A stretch of 64,000 nt of DNA from Streptomyces flavidovirens DSM 40150 (GTDB lineage: Bacteria; Actinomycetota; Actinomycetes; Streptomycetales; Streptomycetaceae). The notes below the pieces were generated by a model, which worked only from the letters and a program-made list of their open reading frames with translations, did not search any database and was not told the DNA's origin. This document shows, piece by piece, positions 25,249-35,592 of the stretch (position 1 is its first letter; the number at the start of each line of letters is the position of its first letter). Location: contig NZ_AUBE01000005.1 in NCBI RefSeq assembly GCF_000429085.1, positions 248,001 to 312,000 of the forward strand. The letters run 5' to 3'. A program made the position numbers and the translations under genes.

Positions 25249-28044
25249 GTGAGCAGCCCTCTCCGGCTATACGGCCGGTGTTCTGAACTGGAAGCCGTGG
25301 CAGCCCTGTCGGACCGGCTGCGGTCCGGCCGCGGCGGCGCGCTGCTGTTCGCCGCGGAGCCCGGATTCGGCCGCACCGCGCTGCTGGGCCGCGCCGCCGG
25401 CGACTTCGGGGCCGGTCCCGTCCTGCACACCAGAGCCGTACCGGCCGAGAGCCGCCTGCCCTACAGCGGAGTGCACGCGCTGCTGTGTGCCGCCGGTGAC
25501 GTGCTCGGCGCCGCACCCGCCGGCATCCTGCGCTCCGGCCTCGGGCCGGGCGGCCTGCTGGAGTTACTGCGCGCACTCGCCGCCGGGCGGCCGCTGCTCG
25601 TCTGCGTCGACGACGCCCACCTGTGGGACGCCCAGTCGCGCGCCGCCCTCGGATTCGCGGCCCGGCGCCCGGACGCCCTGCGCGCGGTCGGGCTGCTGCT
25701 GTCCGCGGCCGGACACCGGTCGTACGATCCCGACTTCGAGGGGGTGCCCGTCGTCCGCCTCGGCCCGCTCCCCGACAGCGCCGCGCGTGACCTGCTGGAC
25801 GAGCTGGCGGGGGCGGGCACGGACCCGGCGGTACGGGAGGCACTGCTGTACGAGGCCGGGGGCAACCCGGCCCTGCTGGAGGTACTCGCCGGCCGCCTGT
25901 CACCGGACCAGCTCTCCGGGCACGCGCCGCTGCCCCGGCCGCTCGCCGGCGGAGACGCCCTGCTGCGCACGGTCGGTGGCAGGCTGGCCGACCTGCCGCC
26001 GGACACCACGTTTGTGCTGCTGCTGGCAGCCGCCGCACAGGAGCAGACCCCCGAAGCCGGGGGAGCGGACGCGGACCTGGTCCTGCGCGCCGCCCGGAAC
26101 GCCGGTATCGACCCGGATGCGCTGGACACGGGGGAGGCGGCAGGGGTGGCACGTACCGACGGGGACCTGATCCGCTTCGAGAGCCCGCTGCTGCGACGCG
26201 CCGTTCACTCCGGTGCCTCTTCGGCTCGCCGTCGCGCCGCCCACCAACTGCTCGCGAACGCCCTCGCGGGGGACCGGCACCGCTTCCCGCGGCTGCTGCA
26301 CCGCGCCCTGGCCGCCGACGGCCCCGCCCCCCGCCTCGCCGCCGAACTGGCCGCGGCCGCCGCCACCGCGGACCCGTGGATTCCCCGTCTGCGGCGCTCT
26401 CTGGCCCTCGCCCGGGCGGCCGAACTCACCACGGCCGACGACAGCGTCCGCATGTCACGCATGACGGACGCGGCGGAGCAGGCCCGGCTGGCCGGCCACC
26501 CGCACCGGGCGCGCGAGCTGCTGGCCGCCGCTCGTGAGGGGACGGCCCATGACGCCGTACGCGGTCGGGCGGAACTCGTCACCGGCGCCCTGGCGCTGGG
26601 CGACGGCCCCGCCGGGGACGCCTACGGGGCGCTGCTGGTGGCGGCCGGCCTGCTCGGCCCGTACGAGCCCGAACGCGCTCTCGAAGCCCGGCTCGCTGCC
26701 ATGGAAGCGGCCTGGGCCGCCGGTGACGCGCCGGCCTGCGTGGCCGCGCTCGGCGGCGGCGCGGACCCGGCGCCGGTCAGGTCCGCGACGTACCGGGCAC
26801 GCCACGACCCACCGGCGCGGGCGCCGTCCCCCGCCCTGGGCGAGGACGGGGCGGGCCGTGACTACCGGGCCGGAATGCTGGCCGCCCTGGAGGCCAGGCC
26901 CGACGAGGCCCGGCGGGCGCTGCGCCGCGTACTGGACCGGGCCGTCAGCGACGACGATCCGGTGCGGCTGCTGCGCGCCGGGGCCGCCGCGCTCGTCCTC
27001 GGTGACATCCGGGCGGCATGCCGGGTCAACGCGCGGGGTCTGGCCGTCGGCCGGGCCCAGGGGCTCGTCGCCCTCGTGCCCAAACTCCTGGAGCACCTGG
27101 CCTACGCCGAGTTACGGGCCGGCCGGCACGCCCGCGCCGGAGCGCACGCCCGCGAGGGACTGCGCGCCGCCCACCGCGCCGGGCAGCGCAACGCCGCCGC
27201 CCACCAGCACGCGATCCTCGCGCTGGTCGCATCGGTCGAGAGCGACGCCGCGGCCGTGGCCGCACATGTCGCGGCGACCATGGCAACCGCCGGCCCGCAC
27301 GGACTCGTCCAGGCCGCCACCCTGGCCGAGTGGGCCTCGGCCCGAGCCGATCTGGGGCGCGGCCGCGCTGTCGAAGCCGCGGCCCGGCTCGGCCCGTTGG
27401 TACGAGCGGGACCGCGCCGGGGGCATTTCGCCGTCCGCATGCTGGCCGTTCCCTGCTTCGTCGAGGCCACCGCGCTCGCCGGGCAGCCCGACGACGCACG
27501 TGCGGCCGTCGCGGAGTTCGCCGCCTGGACGGCCCACGGCGGTGATCCGCAGGCACCCGCGCTGCTCGCCCGCTGCCGTGCGCTGCTCGCGGGCCCTGAG
27601 GAGGCCGAAGCCCTGTACGCCCACGCCCTGGCCAGACATGAACTGGCCGACGGCGACTTCGAGTGGGCCCGCACCCAGCTGCTGTACGGGAAGTGGCTGC
27701 GGCGCCGGCGTCGTCCGCGTGCGGCGAGGGGCCGCCTGAGGGACGCGCTGGTCGCCTTCGAGCGCTCCGAAGCCCGTACGTGGGCCGACCAGACGCGAGC
27801 GGAGCTGCGGGCCACCGGCGACCTGGCCGGGGGTGAACCGGCGGGGAGTCTGTCCTGCCTGACGCCCCAGCAGCTACGGATCGCCCACTGCGTCGCCGAA
27901 GGTGCGACCAACCGTGAAGTGGCGCTGCGCCTGTCCGTCAGCCCCCGGACCGTCGACCACCACCTGCGCAATGTCTTCGCGCTGCTGGGTGTGCGCTCCC
28001 GTGTGGAGCTGTCCCGGTTGGTGGACCGTACCGGTGGTAACTGA
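25249..28044 (+). CDS. Large LuxR-family (LAL) transcriptional regulator
   Basis: Regulator of 931 residues: N-terminal AAA/STAND ATPase-like domain (1-about 330), a long alanine/arginine-rich TPR-like middle, and a C-terminal LuxR helix-turn-helix (LTPQQLRIAHCVAEGATNRE, then VSPRTVDHHLRNVFALLGV). The Walker A loop reads AEPGFGRTALL, with Arg42 in place of the usual lysine; Walker B LLVCVDDAHLWD is intact. Start is GTG 25249 with a modest GGAAA site. It stands alone between the esterase and the conservon; either could be its target, but no binding site is evident. Confidence 0.85.
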   Translation: MSSPLRLYGRCSELEAVAALSDRLRSGRGGALLFAAEPGFGRTALLGRAAGDFGAGPVLHTRAVPAESRLPYSGVHALLCAAGDVLGAAPAGILRSGLGPGGLLELLRALAAGRPLLVCVDDAHLWDAQSRAALGFAARRPDALRAVGLLLSAAGHRSYDPDFEGVPVVRLGPLPDSAARDLLDELAGAGTDPAVREALLYEAGGNPALLEVLAGRLSPDQLSGHAPLPRPLAGGDALLRTVGGRLADLPPDTTFVLLLAAAAQEQTPEAGGADADLVLRAARNAGIDPDALDTGEAAGVARTDGDLIRFESPLLRRAVHSGASSARRRAAHQLLANALAGDRHRFPRLLHRALAADGPAPRLAAELAAAAATADPWIPRLRRSLALARAAELTTADDSVRMSRMTDAAEQARLAGHPHRARELLAAAREGTAHDAVRGRAELVTGALALGDGPAGDAYGALLVAAGLLGPYEPERALEARLAAMEAAWAAGDAPACVAALGGGADPAPVRSATYRARHDPPARAPSPALGEDGAGRDYRAGMLAALEARPDEARRALRRVLDRAVSDDDPVRLLRAGAAALVLGDIRAACRVNARGLAVGRAQGLVALVPKLLEHLAYAELRAGRHARAGAHAREGLRAAHRAGQRNAAAHQHAILALVASVESDAAAVAAHVAATMATAGPHGLVQAATLAEWASARADLGRGRAVEAAARLGPLVRAGPRRGHFAVRMLAVPCFVEATALAGQPDDARAAVAEFAAWTAHGGDPQAPALLARCRALLAGPEEAEALYAHALARHELADGDFEWARTQLLYGKWLRRRRRPRAARGRLRDALVAFERSEARTWADQTRAELRATGDLAGGEPAGSLSCLTPQQLRIAHCVAEGATNREVALRLSVSPRTVDHHLRNVFALLGVRSRVELSRLVDRTGGN

Positions 28045-28075
28045 CGCACGCGCGCGGAGACGGTCACGCGGGGCG

Positions 28076-28094
28076 TATCGGTTGAACTCCGATA
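28076..28094. terminator. Hairpin downstream of the LAL regulator
   Basis: TATCGG at 28076-28081 and CCGATA at 28089-28094 pair around a 7-base loop, 32 bases after the LAL stop codon. It may end that transcript or be an operator for the conservon. The remainder of the 256-base gap contains a TATGAT hexamer at 28179-28184 that could serve as a -10 box, without a clear -35. Confidence 0.35.
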
Positions 28095-28300
28095 TGGCCT
28101 CCGGTCCGCAACGGCCTTCGCCGCAATTACCACGCACTGATCGCGGAGGCAACCACTCCCCTTCCCGGCATGGCTGGTTATGATCTGCATCCCCACGTCT
28201 CACCCCCTGCCGGTCCGGTCGTCCCCAAGTCCCGCTCCCCGTCTCCCGCCGGCCCGGCCGCTGGTCCTTCTCTCCGCTCTCCCTGCGTCCCCGAGGACTG

Positions 28301-30685
28301 ATGTCTCCCATAGCACCCGAAGGCTCACGCGTTACGCCGAGAAGTCGCCGCCGGCGTACCGTTCGCCTGCGCACCATGCTCATCTGGCTGGCGGTGGTCC
28401 CCACCACCGCGATGAGTGCCCAAGTGGCCGTGACCGCCGAGAGGTTGCTGGGCCAGTCCGAGCACCTGCGCGCCGATGTGGCGGCCGGCGAGCGGATCGG
28501 CGTACCGGCGTACGACCTCATGGTCGAGTTGCAGGCCGAGCGGACGATGACGGCCGCGCGGTGGGCGGGCTCCCCGGTGTCCCGGAACGAGCTGCGCGGC
28601 CGGCGCGCGGCAACCGACCGGGCCGCCGCCGAATTCCGCAGGGCGGTGACCACCGGGCAGGCGAGGTCGGCCCAGTCGGACCACCACGTCAGCGAGGTGC
28701 GGGAGGGCCTCGACGATCTGGACACCTACCGCGAGCGCGCGGATGCCCGCAGCGGCAGCGTCGACCGTACGATCCGCTACTACTCCGGCGTGATCAGCCA
28801 TATGATCCACGTCTACCAACAGGAATTCAGCCACACGCAGGACGCCGAGCTCACGCAGGAGAGCCGGCTGGTCGCCACCATGTTCTCGGCGTCGGAGCTG
28901 GTGGCACGCGAGGAGGCGATCCTCGCGTCGGCCGGGCCGTCCAGGGAGATGACAGCGACGAGGTTCGCCGAATACGTCAACGCCGTCGGAGCCCACAGGT
29001 ACCTGTACGACACGTCGGTTGTGCCGTATCTGCCCGCAGAGGACAAAAAGTTCTTCGAGGAGATCACCGGCTCGGGCGCCTGGCAGGCGAAGACCCGCAT
29101 CGAGGACATCGTGATGTCCGAGCACGAAGACATCGCCTCCGGCGTGCGTCTGCCTCTGGAGGCCGCCGGCTGGCGGACGGCGCACGACAAGCTGGACACA
29201 CAGTTGGCCACGCTCAACGCCGCCCGTTCGCGAGGCGTGTTCGCACGCGCCGACGCCAAGGCCGCGGAGCTGGAGGCCGAGGTCACCTGGCTGCTCGCGG
29301 GAAGCGGCGGGGCGCTGCTGGTCGTCGCCGGCGTCGTCGTGTTCACCACGCGCTCGGTGCTGCGCCGCCTGCGCGGCCTGCACGAGCGCACCGTGGCCAT
29401 CGCCGAGGAGACACTTCCGGACGTCGTGGCCCGGTTGCAGCGCGGGCAGCCCGTCGACGCCGGCGCGCTGCCCAGTCCCACCGGTGAGCAGGACGAGGTG
29501 GGACGGATCAGCGACGCCTTCGCCCGGGTCGTCGCCGTGTCCGTCGACGGGCACAGGCAGCTCTCCGACGAGCGTCACGGTTTCGGTATGTTCGCCGCGG
29601 GCATCGCCTCACGCACCGGAAACCTGGTCAGCCGTCAGCTCAGCCTCACCGAGGACATGCAGGACGCCTTCGGCCACGACGAATCGCTCCTCGCCCAGTT
29701 GATGCGCTCCGACCAGCTGACCGTGGGCATGCGGCGGCAGATCGAGAACCTGCTCATCCTGGCGGGCGGCGAGATCCCGGACCCGCACACCGAGCCCATG
29801 CGCGTCGCCGACCTGCTGCGCGAGGCCGCCGCGGAGGTCGAGGACTTCCGGCGGATCGAACGTCAGGCCCTGGACGAGATCAGCGTGGAACCGCGTGTGA
29901 TCAGCCAGATCAGCCACCTGCTGGCGGAGCTGCTGGACAACGCCACCCGGTTCTCCCCGCCGAGGTCGAAGGTCGTCATCCGGGCCGAACTGGTCGCCGA
30001 CGGTCTGTCGATCGAGATCGAGGACCGCGGACCGCGCGTGACGCCCGCGAGCTACGAGGAGATGAACCGGCGGCTCCACTCCGCTCCGCCGTACGCCGTC
30101 CTGGCACAGAACGCGCACCGCCTGGGTCTCTTCGTGGTCGGCCACCTCGCCGACCACCTCCCGGCCACGGTCACCCTGCGACGCTCGGTATACGGCGGCA
30201 CCTCGGCCGTGGTCATCATCCCGAGCGAGCTGCTCGTACCGACGGAGCGGGAACCGGCGCGCGAGCCGGCATCGCCCGTCCGCCCGCAGGCCGTCCCCGA
30301 ACGCCCCGGCCCCCAGCCGCGCCGCATCGGCGAACGCAAGCCCGAGCCGTCCCCGCCAGGGGCGCCCAAGTCCGCGCTGCCGAGCCGCCGGACGCCGGAG
30401 CGGGCCCCCGAGAGGACGCACGAGCGGACCGACGAGCCGGCGCACGAGCGGCCGGCAGAGGGCGCGCGCCCGGCCCGGCCCACGGCACCGGTCGGCGACT
30501 CGCGTCCGGCCCTGCCCGAGCGCGTACCGCACACCCACATCGCCGAACAGCTCCGCGAACCACGCGCGCCGCAGGCAACGGCCGGTCAGGACACGGCGAC
30601 ACCCGAAGAGGTGGCCGACGCCTGGGCCGACTACGAACAAGGGACCCAGAAAGTGGAAGCAGAGCTCCGACAGGACCAGCCATGA
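28301..30685 (+). CDS. cvnA: Conservon sensor histidine-kinase-like protein CvnA
   Basis: Membrane sensor of 794 residues. Membrane segment near 27-45, an extracytoplasmic nitrate/nitrite-sensor-type helical domain (about 60-320, including ELQAERTMTAARW), a second membrane segment (about 330-350), a HAMP-like linker and a GHKL ATPase domain (about 550-640) with LAELLDNATRFSPP and EIEDRGPRV. The C-terminal 150 residues are a proline/arginine/glutamate-rich tail. In known conservons this protein works with the next three gene products in a eukaryote-like G-protein switch controlling development or antibiotic production. Its stop overlaps cvnB as ATGA. Confidence 0.93.
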   Translation: MSPIAPEGSRVTPRSRRRRTVRLRTMLIWLAVVPTTAMSAQVAVTAERLLGQSEHLRADVAAGERIGVPAYDLMVELQAERTMTAARWAGSPVSRNELRGRRAATDRAAAEFRRAVTTGQARSAQSDHHVSEVREGLDDLDTYRERADARSGSVDRTIRYYSGVISHMIHVYQQEFSHTQDAELTQESRLVATMFSASELVAREEAILASAGPSREMTATRFAEYVNAVGAHRYLYDTSVVPYLPAEDKKFFEEITGSGAWQAKTRIEDIVMSEHEDIASGVRLPLEAAGWRTAHDKLDTQLATLNAARSRGVFARADAKAAELEAEVTWLLAGSGGALLVVAGVVVFTTRSVLRRLRGLHERTVAIAEETLPDVVARLQRGQPVDAGALPSPTGEQDEVGRISDAFARVVAVSVDGHRQLSDERHGFGMFAAGIASRTGNLVSRQLSLTEDMQDAFGHDESLLAQLMRSDQLTVGMRRQIENLLILAGGEIPDPHTEPMRVADLLREAAAEVEDFRRIERQALDEISVEPRVISQISHLLAELLDNATRFSPPRSKVVIRAELVADGLSIEIEDRGPRVTPASYEEMNRRLHSAPPYAVLAQNAHRLGLFVVGHLADHLPATVTLRRSVYGGTSAVVIIPSELLVPTEREPAREPASPVRPQAVPERPGPQPRRIGERKPEPSPPGAPKSALPSRRTPERAPERTHERTDEPAHERPAEGARPARPTAPVGDSRPALPERVPHTHIAEQLREPRAPQATAGQDTATPEEVADAWADYEQGTQKVEAELRQDQP

Positions 30686-31086
30686 CGACGACACCGAACG
30701 ACATGATCTACAGCATCCTGGACAACAACCTGACCAGGATCGCCGGCATCGAGGGGGCCGTGCTCCTCTCCAACGACGGGATCAAGCTCAGCGCCTACCT
30801 CCTGGAACGGGACCAGGCGGAGCGCATCGCCGCCGCGTCCTCCGGCATCGCGGCCACGATGAAGGCGATATCCAGAGAGATCGACGGCGGCGGGGTGATC
30901 CGCCAGCTGGTCGAGATGGACGACCGCTATCTGTGCATCGTGGGCTGCGGGGAGGGCAGCACGCTCATCGTCGTGACCTCCCGCAAGGCACGGCTGGGGG
31001 AGCTGGGCGGTGAGGCGGTACGGACGGCTCAGGCGCTCGGCGAGTGGCTGGGCACACCTGAGCGCACCCAGGCGCTCCCGTCGTAA
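30682..31086 (+). CDS. cvnB: Conservon roadblock/LC7 protein CvnB
   Basis: Roadblock/LC7-domain protein of 134 residues, the predicted GTPase-activating partner of CvnD. The fold is shown by IAGIEGAVLLSNDGIKLSAY near the N-terminus and YLCIVGCGEGSTLIVVTSRKA further on. ATG 30682 overlaps cvnA by four bases and its TAA overlaps the cvnC ATG by one (TAATG), so the operon is translated as a block. Confidence 0.93.
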   Translation: MTTTPNDMIYSILDNNLTRIAGIEGAVLLSNDGIKLSAYLLERDQAERIAAASSGIAATMKAISREIDGGGVIRQLVEMDDRYLCIVGCGEGSTLIVVTSRKARLGELGGEAVRTAQALGEWLGTPERTQALPS

Positions 31087-31451
31087 TGCCGGACGATCCG
31101 CAGCACCGCGACCGCCGCCGGACGCGGCTGTACGCCCTCACCGATGGCCGTACAGCCGCTCCGCACACCGTCCTGACCATGGACACCACGATCACGGCGG
31201 CGGTCGCCGCGGACGCCCATGGCGGTCTGCCCACCGAGTGGCAGGCCATCCTCTCCATGTGCCCCGCTCCGGACGGGCGGGCCGTCGCCGAGATCGCGGC
31301 CCGGATGCACATGCGCCTCACTCCGATGACGGTCCTGCTCGGTGAACTCGTGGATCGCGGGCTGATCCACCACCGGCCGCCCCTGGAAGGGGCCGAGACC
31401 ACCAATGTCCACCTGCTCATGAGAATCAGGGACAGCCTTGCCCACCTATGA
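31086..31451 (+). CDS. cvnC: Conservon DUF742 protein CvnC
   Basis: DUF742 protein of 121 residues. RLYALTDGRTAAPHTVLTMD at the start and a winged-helix-like C-terminus (VAEIAARMHMRLTPMTVLLG, DRGLIHHRPP) are typical. Its molecular role in conservons is not settled; association with the CvnA/B/D complex at the membrane is the usual model. It overlaps both neighbours, sharing 14 bases with cvnD. Confidence 0.92.
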   Translation: MPDDPQHRDRRRTRLYALTDGRTAAPHTVLTMDTTITAAVAADAHGGLPTEWQAILSMCPAPDGRAVAEIAARMHMRLTPMTVLLGELVDRGLIHHRPPLEGAETTNVHLLMRIRDSLAHL

Positions 31452-32028
31452 CACCCCTGCCCGGGAAGCCGCCCCCGTCAAGATCCTCATCGCCGGTGGC
31501 TTCGGCGTCGGAAAGACGACGCTGGTCGAGACGGTCTCCGAGATCGAGCCGTTGCGTACGGAGGAGCGGCTGACGGCCGCGGGTGCCGCCGTCGACGACC
31601 TCGACGGCATCGAGTCCAAGACGGTCACCACCGTGGCGATGGACTTCGGGCGGATCACCCTCACCGACGCCGGAGTCGTCCTCTACCTGTTCGGCACACC
31701 GGGCCAGGAACGCTTCTGGTTCATGTGGGACGACCTGCTCAACGGCGCTTTCGGCGCGGTCGTACTGGTCGACACCCGGCGCCTGGACCGCAGCTTCCCG
31801 GCCGTCGACTTCTTCGAGAGCCGCGGGCTTCCCTTCGTGGTCGGCGCGAACTGCTTCCACGGCGAGCAGCCGTACACCGCTGAGGAGATCGGGGCCGCGC
31901 TGCATCTGCGTGACCCGAACACGCCCATCCTCATGCTCGACGCCCGCTCCCGTGACGACGTCCGCGACGCCCTGCTCGCGCTCCTCGACCTGCTCATCGC
32001 CAAGGCCGGCACGGCCGCGGCGGTCTAG
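31438..32028 (+). CDS. cvnD: Conservon small GTPase CvnD
   Basis: Ras-like GTPase of 196 residues. G1 loop [14 protein letters not shown], switch/G3 [12 protein letters not shown] and a G4 of the conservon type (VGANCFHG rather than NKxD) are visible. The TTG start at 31438 lies within cvnC; no better start exists in frame. GTP state would report the CvnA signal. A cvnE P450 does not follow directly; instead the glutamate transporter genes begin about 110 bases later. Confidence 0.92.
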   Translation: MPTYDTPAREAAPVKILIAGGFGVGKTTLVETVSEIEPLRTEERLTAAGAAVDDLDGIESKTVTTVAMDFGRITLTDAGVVLYLFGTPGQERFWFMWDDLLNGAFGAVVLVDTRRLDRSFPAVDFFESRGLPFVVGANCFHGEQPYTAEEIGAALHLRDPNTPILMLDARSRDDVRDALLALLDLLIAKAGTAAAV

Positions 32029-32137
32029 CACCCGCCTCTGCCCCCGGTGGCCGCGCGGGCCTCCCTTCCCGCTTGGCCTTCTCGGCGTGCGTCCGGCCGA
32101 AGTCGGACGGAGTATGAAGCCGATGAGCGGAGTAGCT

Positions 32138-32905
<768 letters not shown>

Positions 32906-32973
32906 GGTCTCCGTGGGCCCCTTCCTCCCCGGCGCTGACTCGCCCGCAATCTCCCCCACATCAATCCCCAGGG

Positions 32974-33822
32974 ATGATCACCATGAAGATGCTCAAGGTC
33001 ACTGCCGCGGCGGCCACCGCGCTCGCACTGTCCCTGACCGCCACGGCCTGCGGTTCCGGCGACGGTGACGAGAGTGCTCCGGGCAGTGGCGGCAACAAGA
33101 TCACCGTCGGCATCAAGTTCGACCAGCCGGGCCTGGGCCTGCAGACCCCGGACGGCAAGTACACGGGTTTCGACGTCGACGTGGCGACCTACGTCGCCAG
33201 GGAACTCGGCCACGAGCCCGGCGACATCGAGTGGAAGGAGGCCAAGAGCGCCGACCGCGAGACGCTCCTGGAGCGCGGTGACGTCGACTTCATCGCGGCC
33301 ACCTACTCGATCAATGAGGAGCGGGAGAAGAAGGTCGACTTCGCCGGTCCCTACCTCCTGGCCCACCAGGACATCCTCGTACGCGCGGACGACAACTCCA
33401 TCAAGAGGCCCGAGGACCTGAACGACAAGAAGCTCTGCTCGGTCTCCGGGTCCACCTCCGCGCAGAACGTGAAGACGAAGCTCGCGCCGCGCGCTCAGCT
33501 ACAGGAGTACGGCGGCTACTCGGAGTGCCTGACCGGCCTGGAGAACAGGGTCATCGACGCCCTGACGACCGACGACTCCATCCTCGCCGGCTACGCCTCC
33601 CAGAAGGAACACCAGGGCAAGTTCAAGCTGGGCGGCTTCAAGCTGAGCAACGAGAACTACGGCATCGGTGTCCAGAAGGGCAGCGAGCTCAAGGAGAGGA
33701 TCAACACCGCCCTGGAGAAGATGGTGTCGGACGGCTCCTGGGAGGAGTACGTCAAGAAGAACTTCGGCCCGGCCAACTACAAGAACGAGCCGGCCCCGGA
33801 GATCGGCAACGTCGTCCGCTGA
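32974..33822 (+). CDS. gluB: Glutamate-binding lipoprotein
   Basis: Substrate-binding lipoprotein of 282 residues. A basic n-region, alanine-rich hydrophobic core and lipobox LTATAC give lipid attachment at about residue 26. The mature part is a type 2 periplasmic binding fold: VGIKFDQPGLGLQTPDGKYT, GFDVDVATYVARELG and ADRETLLERGDVDFIAATYS are typical of glutamate/glutamine binders. It captures the amino acid outside the membrane for GluC/GluD. Confidence 0.92.
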   Translation: MITMKMLKVTAAAATALALSLTATACGSGDGDESAPGSGGNKITVGIKFDQPGLGLQTPDGKYTGFDVDVATYVARELGHEPGDIEWKEAKSADRETLLERGDVDFIAATYSINEEREKKVDFAGPYLLAHQDILVRADDNSIKRPEDLNDKKLCSVSGSTSAQNVKTKLAPRAQLQEYGGYSECLTGLENRVIDALTTDDSILAGYASQKEHQGKFKLGGFKLSNENYGIGVQKGSELKERINTALEKMVSDGSWEEYVKKNFGPANYKNEPAPEIGNVVR

Positions 33823-33898
33823 AGCGGATCACTGACCGGCGCGCCGCACCACGCTGTGGCGCGCCACCCCCTTGACCCCTGCGGAAGTGCGGGAGATC

Positions 33899-34564
33899 GT
33901 GTTCGACTTTCTTGAAGGTTACGATCTGCTGGGAGCCTTCTGGGTGACGGTCCAGCTCACCGTCTACTCGGCCGTCGGCTCTCTCATCTGGGGAACGCTC
34001 CTGGCCGCCATGCGGGCCAGCCCGGTCCCCCTGATGCGCGGCTTCGGTGCCGGCTACGTCAACGTGGTGCGGAACATTCCGCTGACGGTGATCATCGTCT
34101 TCACCTCGCTGGGCCTCTTCCAGACGCTCGGCGTCAGCCTCGGCGCCGACGACTTCAAGACCATCAACTTCAGGCTCGCCGTGCTCGGCATGATCGCCTA
34201 CACCTCCGCGTTCGTCTGCGAGGCGCTGCGCTCCGGCATCAACACGGTGCCCGTCGGCCAGTCGGAGGCGGCGCGCGCCATCGGCCTGAGCTTCCCCCAG
34301 GTGCTGTCGCTCATCGTCCTTCCGCAGGCCTTCCGTTCCGTGGTGGGCCCGCTGGCGAACGTACTGATCGCCCTGACCAAGAACACCACCGTGGCTGCCG
34401 CGATCGGTGTCGCCGAGGCTGCGACGCTGATGCGGGAAATGATCGAGAACGAGGCGCAGCTCATTCTCATCTCGGCCATCTTCGCGCTCGGATTCATCTG
34501 CCTCACCCTCCCGACCGGGCTCCTCCTCGGCTGGGTGAGCAAGAAGGTGGCGGTGCGGCGATGA
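33899..34564 (+). CDS. gluC: Glutamate ABC transporter permease
   Basis: Membrane permease of the HisMQ type, 221 residues with about five membrane segments. The cytosolic coupling motif EAARAIGLSFPQVLSLIVLP (EAA loop) is clear. GTG 33899 gives the family-typical MFDFLEGYDLLGAFW start and has GGGAG close upstream; a TTG at 33872 in frame is the alternative. It overlaps gluD as ATGA. Confidence 0.9.
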   Translation: MFDFLEGYDLLGAFWVTVQLTVYSAVGSLIWGTLLAAMRASPVPLMRGFGAGYVNVVRNIPLTVIIVFTSLGLFQTLGVSLGADDFKTINFRLAVLGMIAYTSAFVCEALRSGINTVPVGQSEAARAIGLSFPQVLSLIVLPQAFRSVVGPLANVLIALTKNTTVAAAIGVAEAATLMREMIENEAQLILISAIFALGFICLTLPTGLLLGWVSKKVAVRR

Positions 34565-35475
34565 CCTCCGTTCTGTACGACGTACCGGGGCCCCGCGCCA
34601 AGCGGCGCAATGTCCTGTTCACGGTCGTGTTCCTGGTCGCGCTCGCCGCACTGGTCTGGTGGGTGGTGCGCAGCCTCGCCGACAAGAAGCAGCTCGAATG
34701 GACCAAGTGGGAGCCGTTCTTCACCGACTCCCGCGCCTGGACGACGTACATCCTGCCGGGTCTGGAGAACACGCTCATCGGCGCCGCCCTCGCCATGGTC
34801 ATCGCGCTGCCCCTCGGAGCGCTCTTCGGTATCGCCCGGCTCTCCGACCACTGGTGGGTGCGGGGCGTGGCCGGCACGGTCGTGGAGTTCTTCCGCGCCA
34901 TCCCGGTGCTCATCCTGATGCTCTTCGCCAACGCGGCGTACGCCGAGTTCACCGACGTCAGTCCCGAGAACCGGCCGTTGTACGCCGTGGTCACCGGCCT
35001 CGTCCTCTACAACGCCTCGGTGCTCGCCGAGGTGGTGCGGGCCGGAATCCTGTCCCTGCCGGCCGGACAGACCGACGCTTCCAAGGCGATCGGCATGCGC
35101 AAGGGCCAGATGATGCGGTACGTCCTGCTGCCGCAGTCGGTCACCGCGATGCTGCCCGCGCTCGTCAGCCAGCTCGTGGTCATCGTGAAGGACACCGCGC
35201 TCGGCGGGGCGCTGCTCGGATTCGCCGAACTGCTGGCATCCGTCCGCCCGATGAGCGCGAACTACGGCGCGAACACCATCGCCAGCTTCACCGTGGTCGC
35301 CGTGATCTTCGTCCTGCTGAACTTCGCGCTCACCACGTTCGCGAGCTGGCTGGAGGGCAGACTGCGGCGCGGCAAGAAATCCACCGGCGCGGTGGTCGGC
35401 GCCGACGCGGTCGCGGAGCTCGCGACGCCGGGCGAGCACGTCGCACCCCACGGGCGGGACACACCGCGAAGCTGA
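34561..35475 (+). CDS. gluD: Glutamate ABC transporter permease
   Basis: Second permease, 304 residues, with an N-terminal segment (VLFTVVFLVALAALVWWVV) before the five core helices and an EAA-type loop (DASKAIGMRKGQMMRYVLLP). A hydrophilic C-terminal tail of about 45 residues follows the last helix. Coupled to gluC by a four-base overlap. Together with GluA-C it should import glutamate, also the amino donor consumed by the Dap genes elsewhere in this window, although the two loci are 20 kb apart. Confidence 0.9.
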   Translation: MTSVLYDVPGPRAKRRNVLFTVVFLVALAALVWWVVRSLADKKQLEWTKWEPFFTDSRAWTTYILPGLENTLIGAALAMVIALPLGALFGIARLSDHWWVRGVAGTVVEFFRAIPVLILMLFANAAYAEFTDVSPENRPLYAVVTGLVLYNASVLAEVVRAGILSLPAGQTDASKAIGMRKGQMMRYVLLPQSVTAMLPALVSQLVVIVKDTALGGALLGFAELLASVRPMSANYGANTIASFTVVAVIFVLLNFALTTFASWLEGRLRRGKKSTGAVVGADAVAELATPGEHVAPHGRDTPRS

Positions 35476-35592
35476 ACGCACGGTGGGCGGGCCTGCGCCC
35501 GGCCGGCGGAGCAGTGACACCCGGCAGGCGATATTGTGCGGCCCGAGAGGTGGCTGACCACGGCCGATGCGAGGAAGGGGGTGGGTTCCGTC

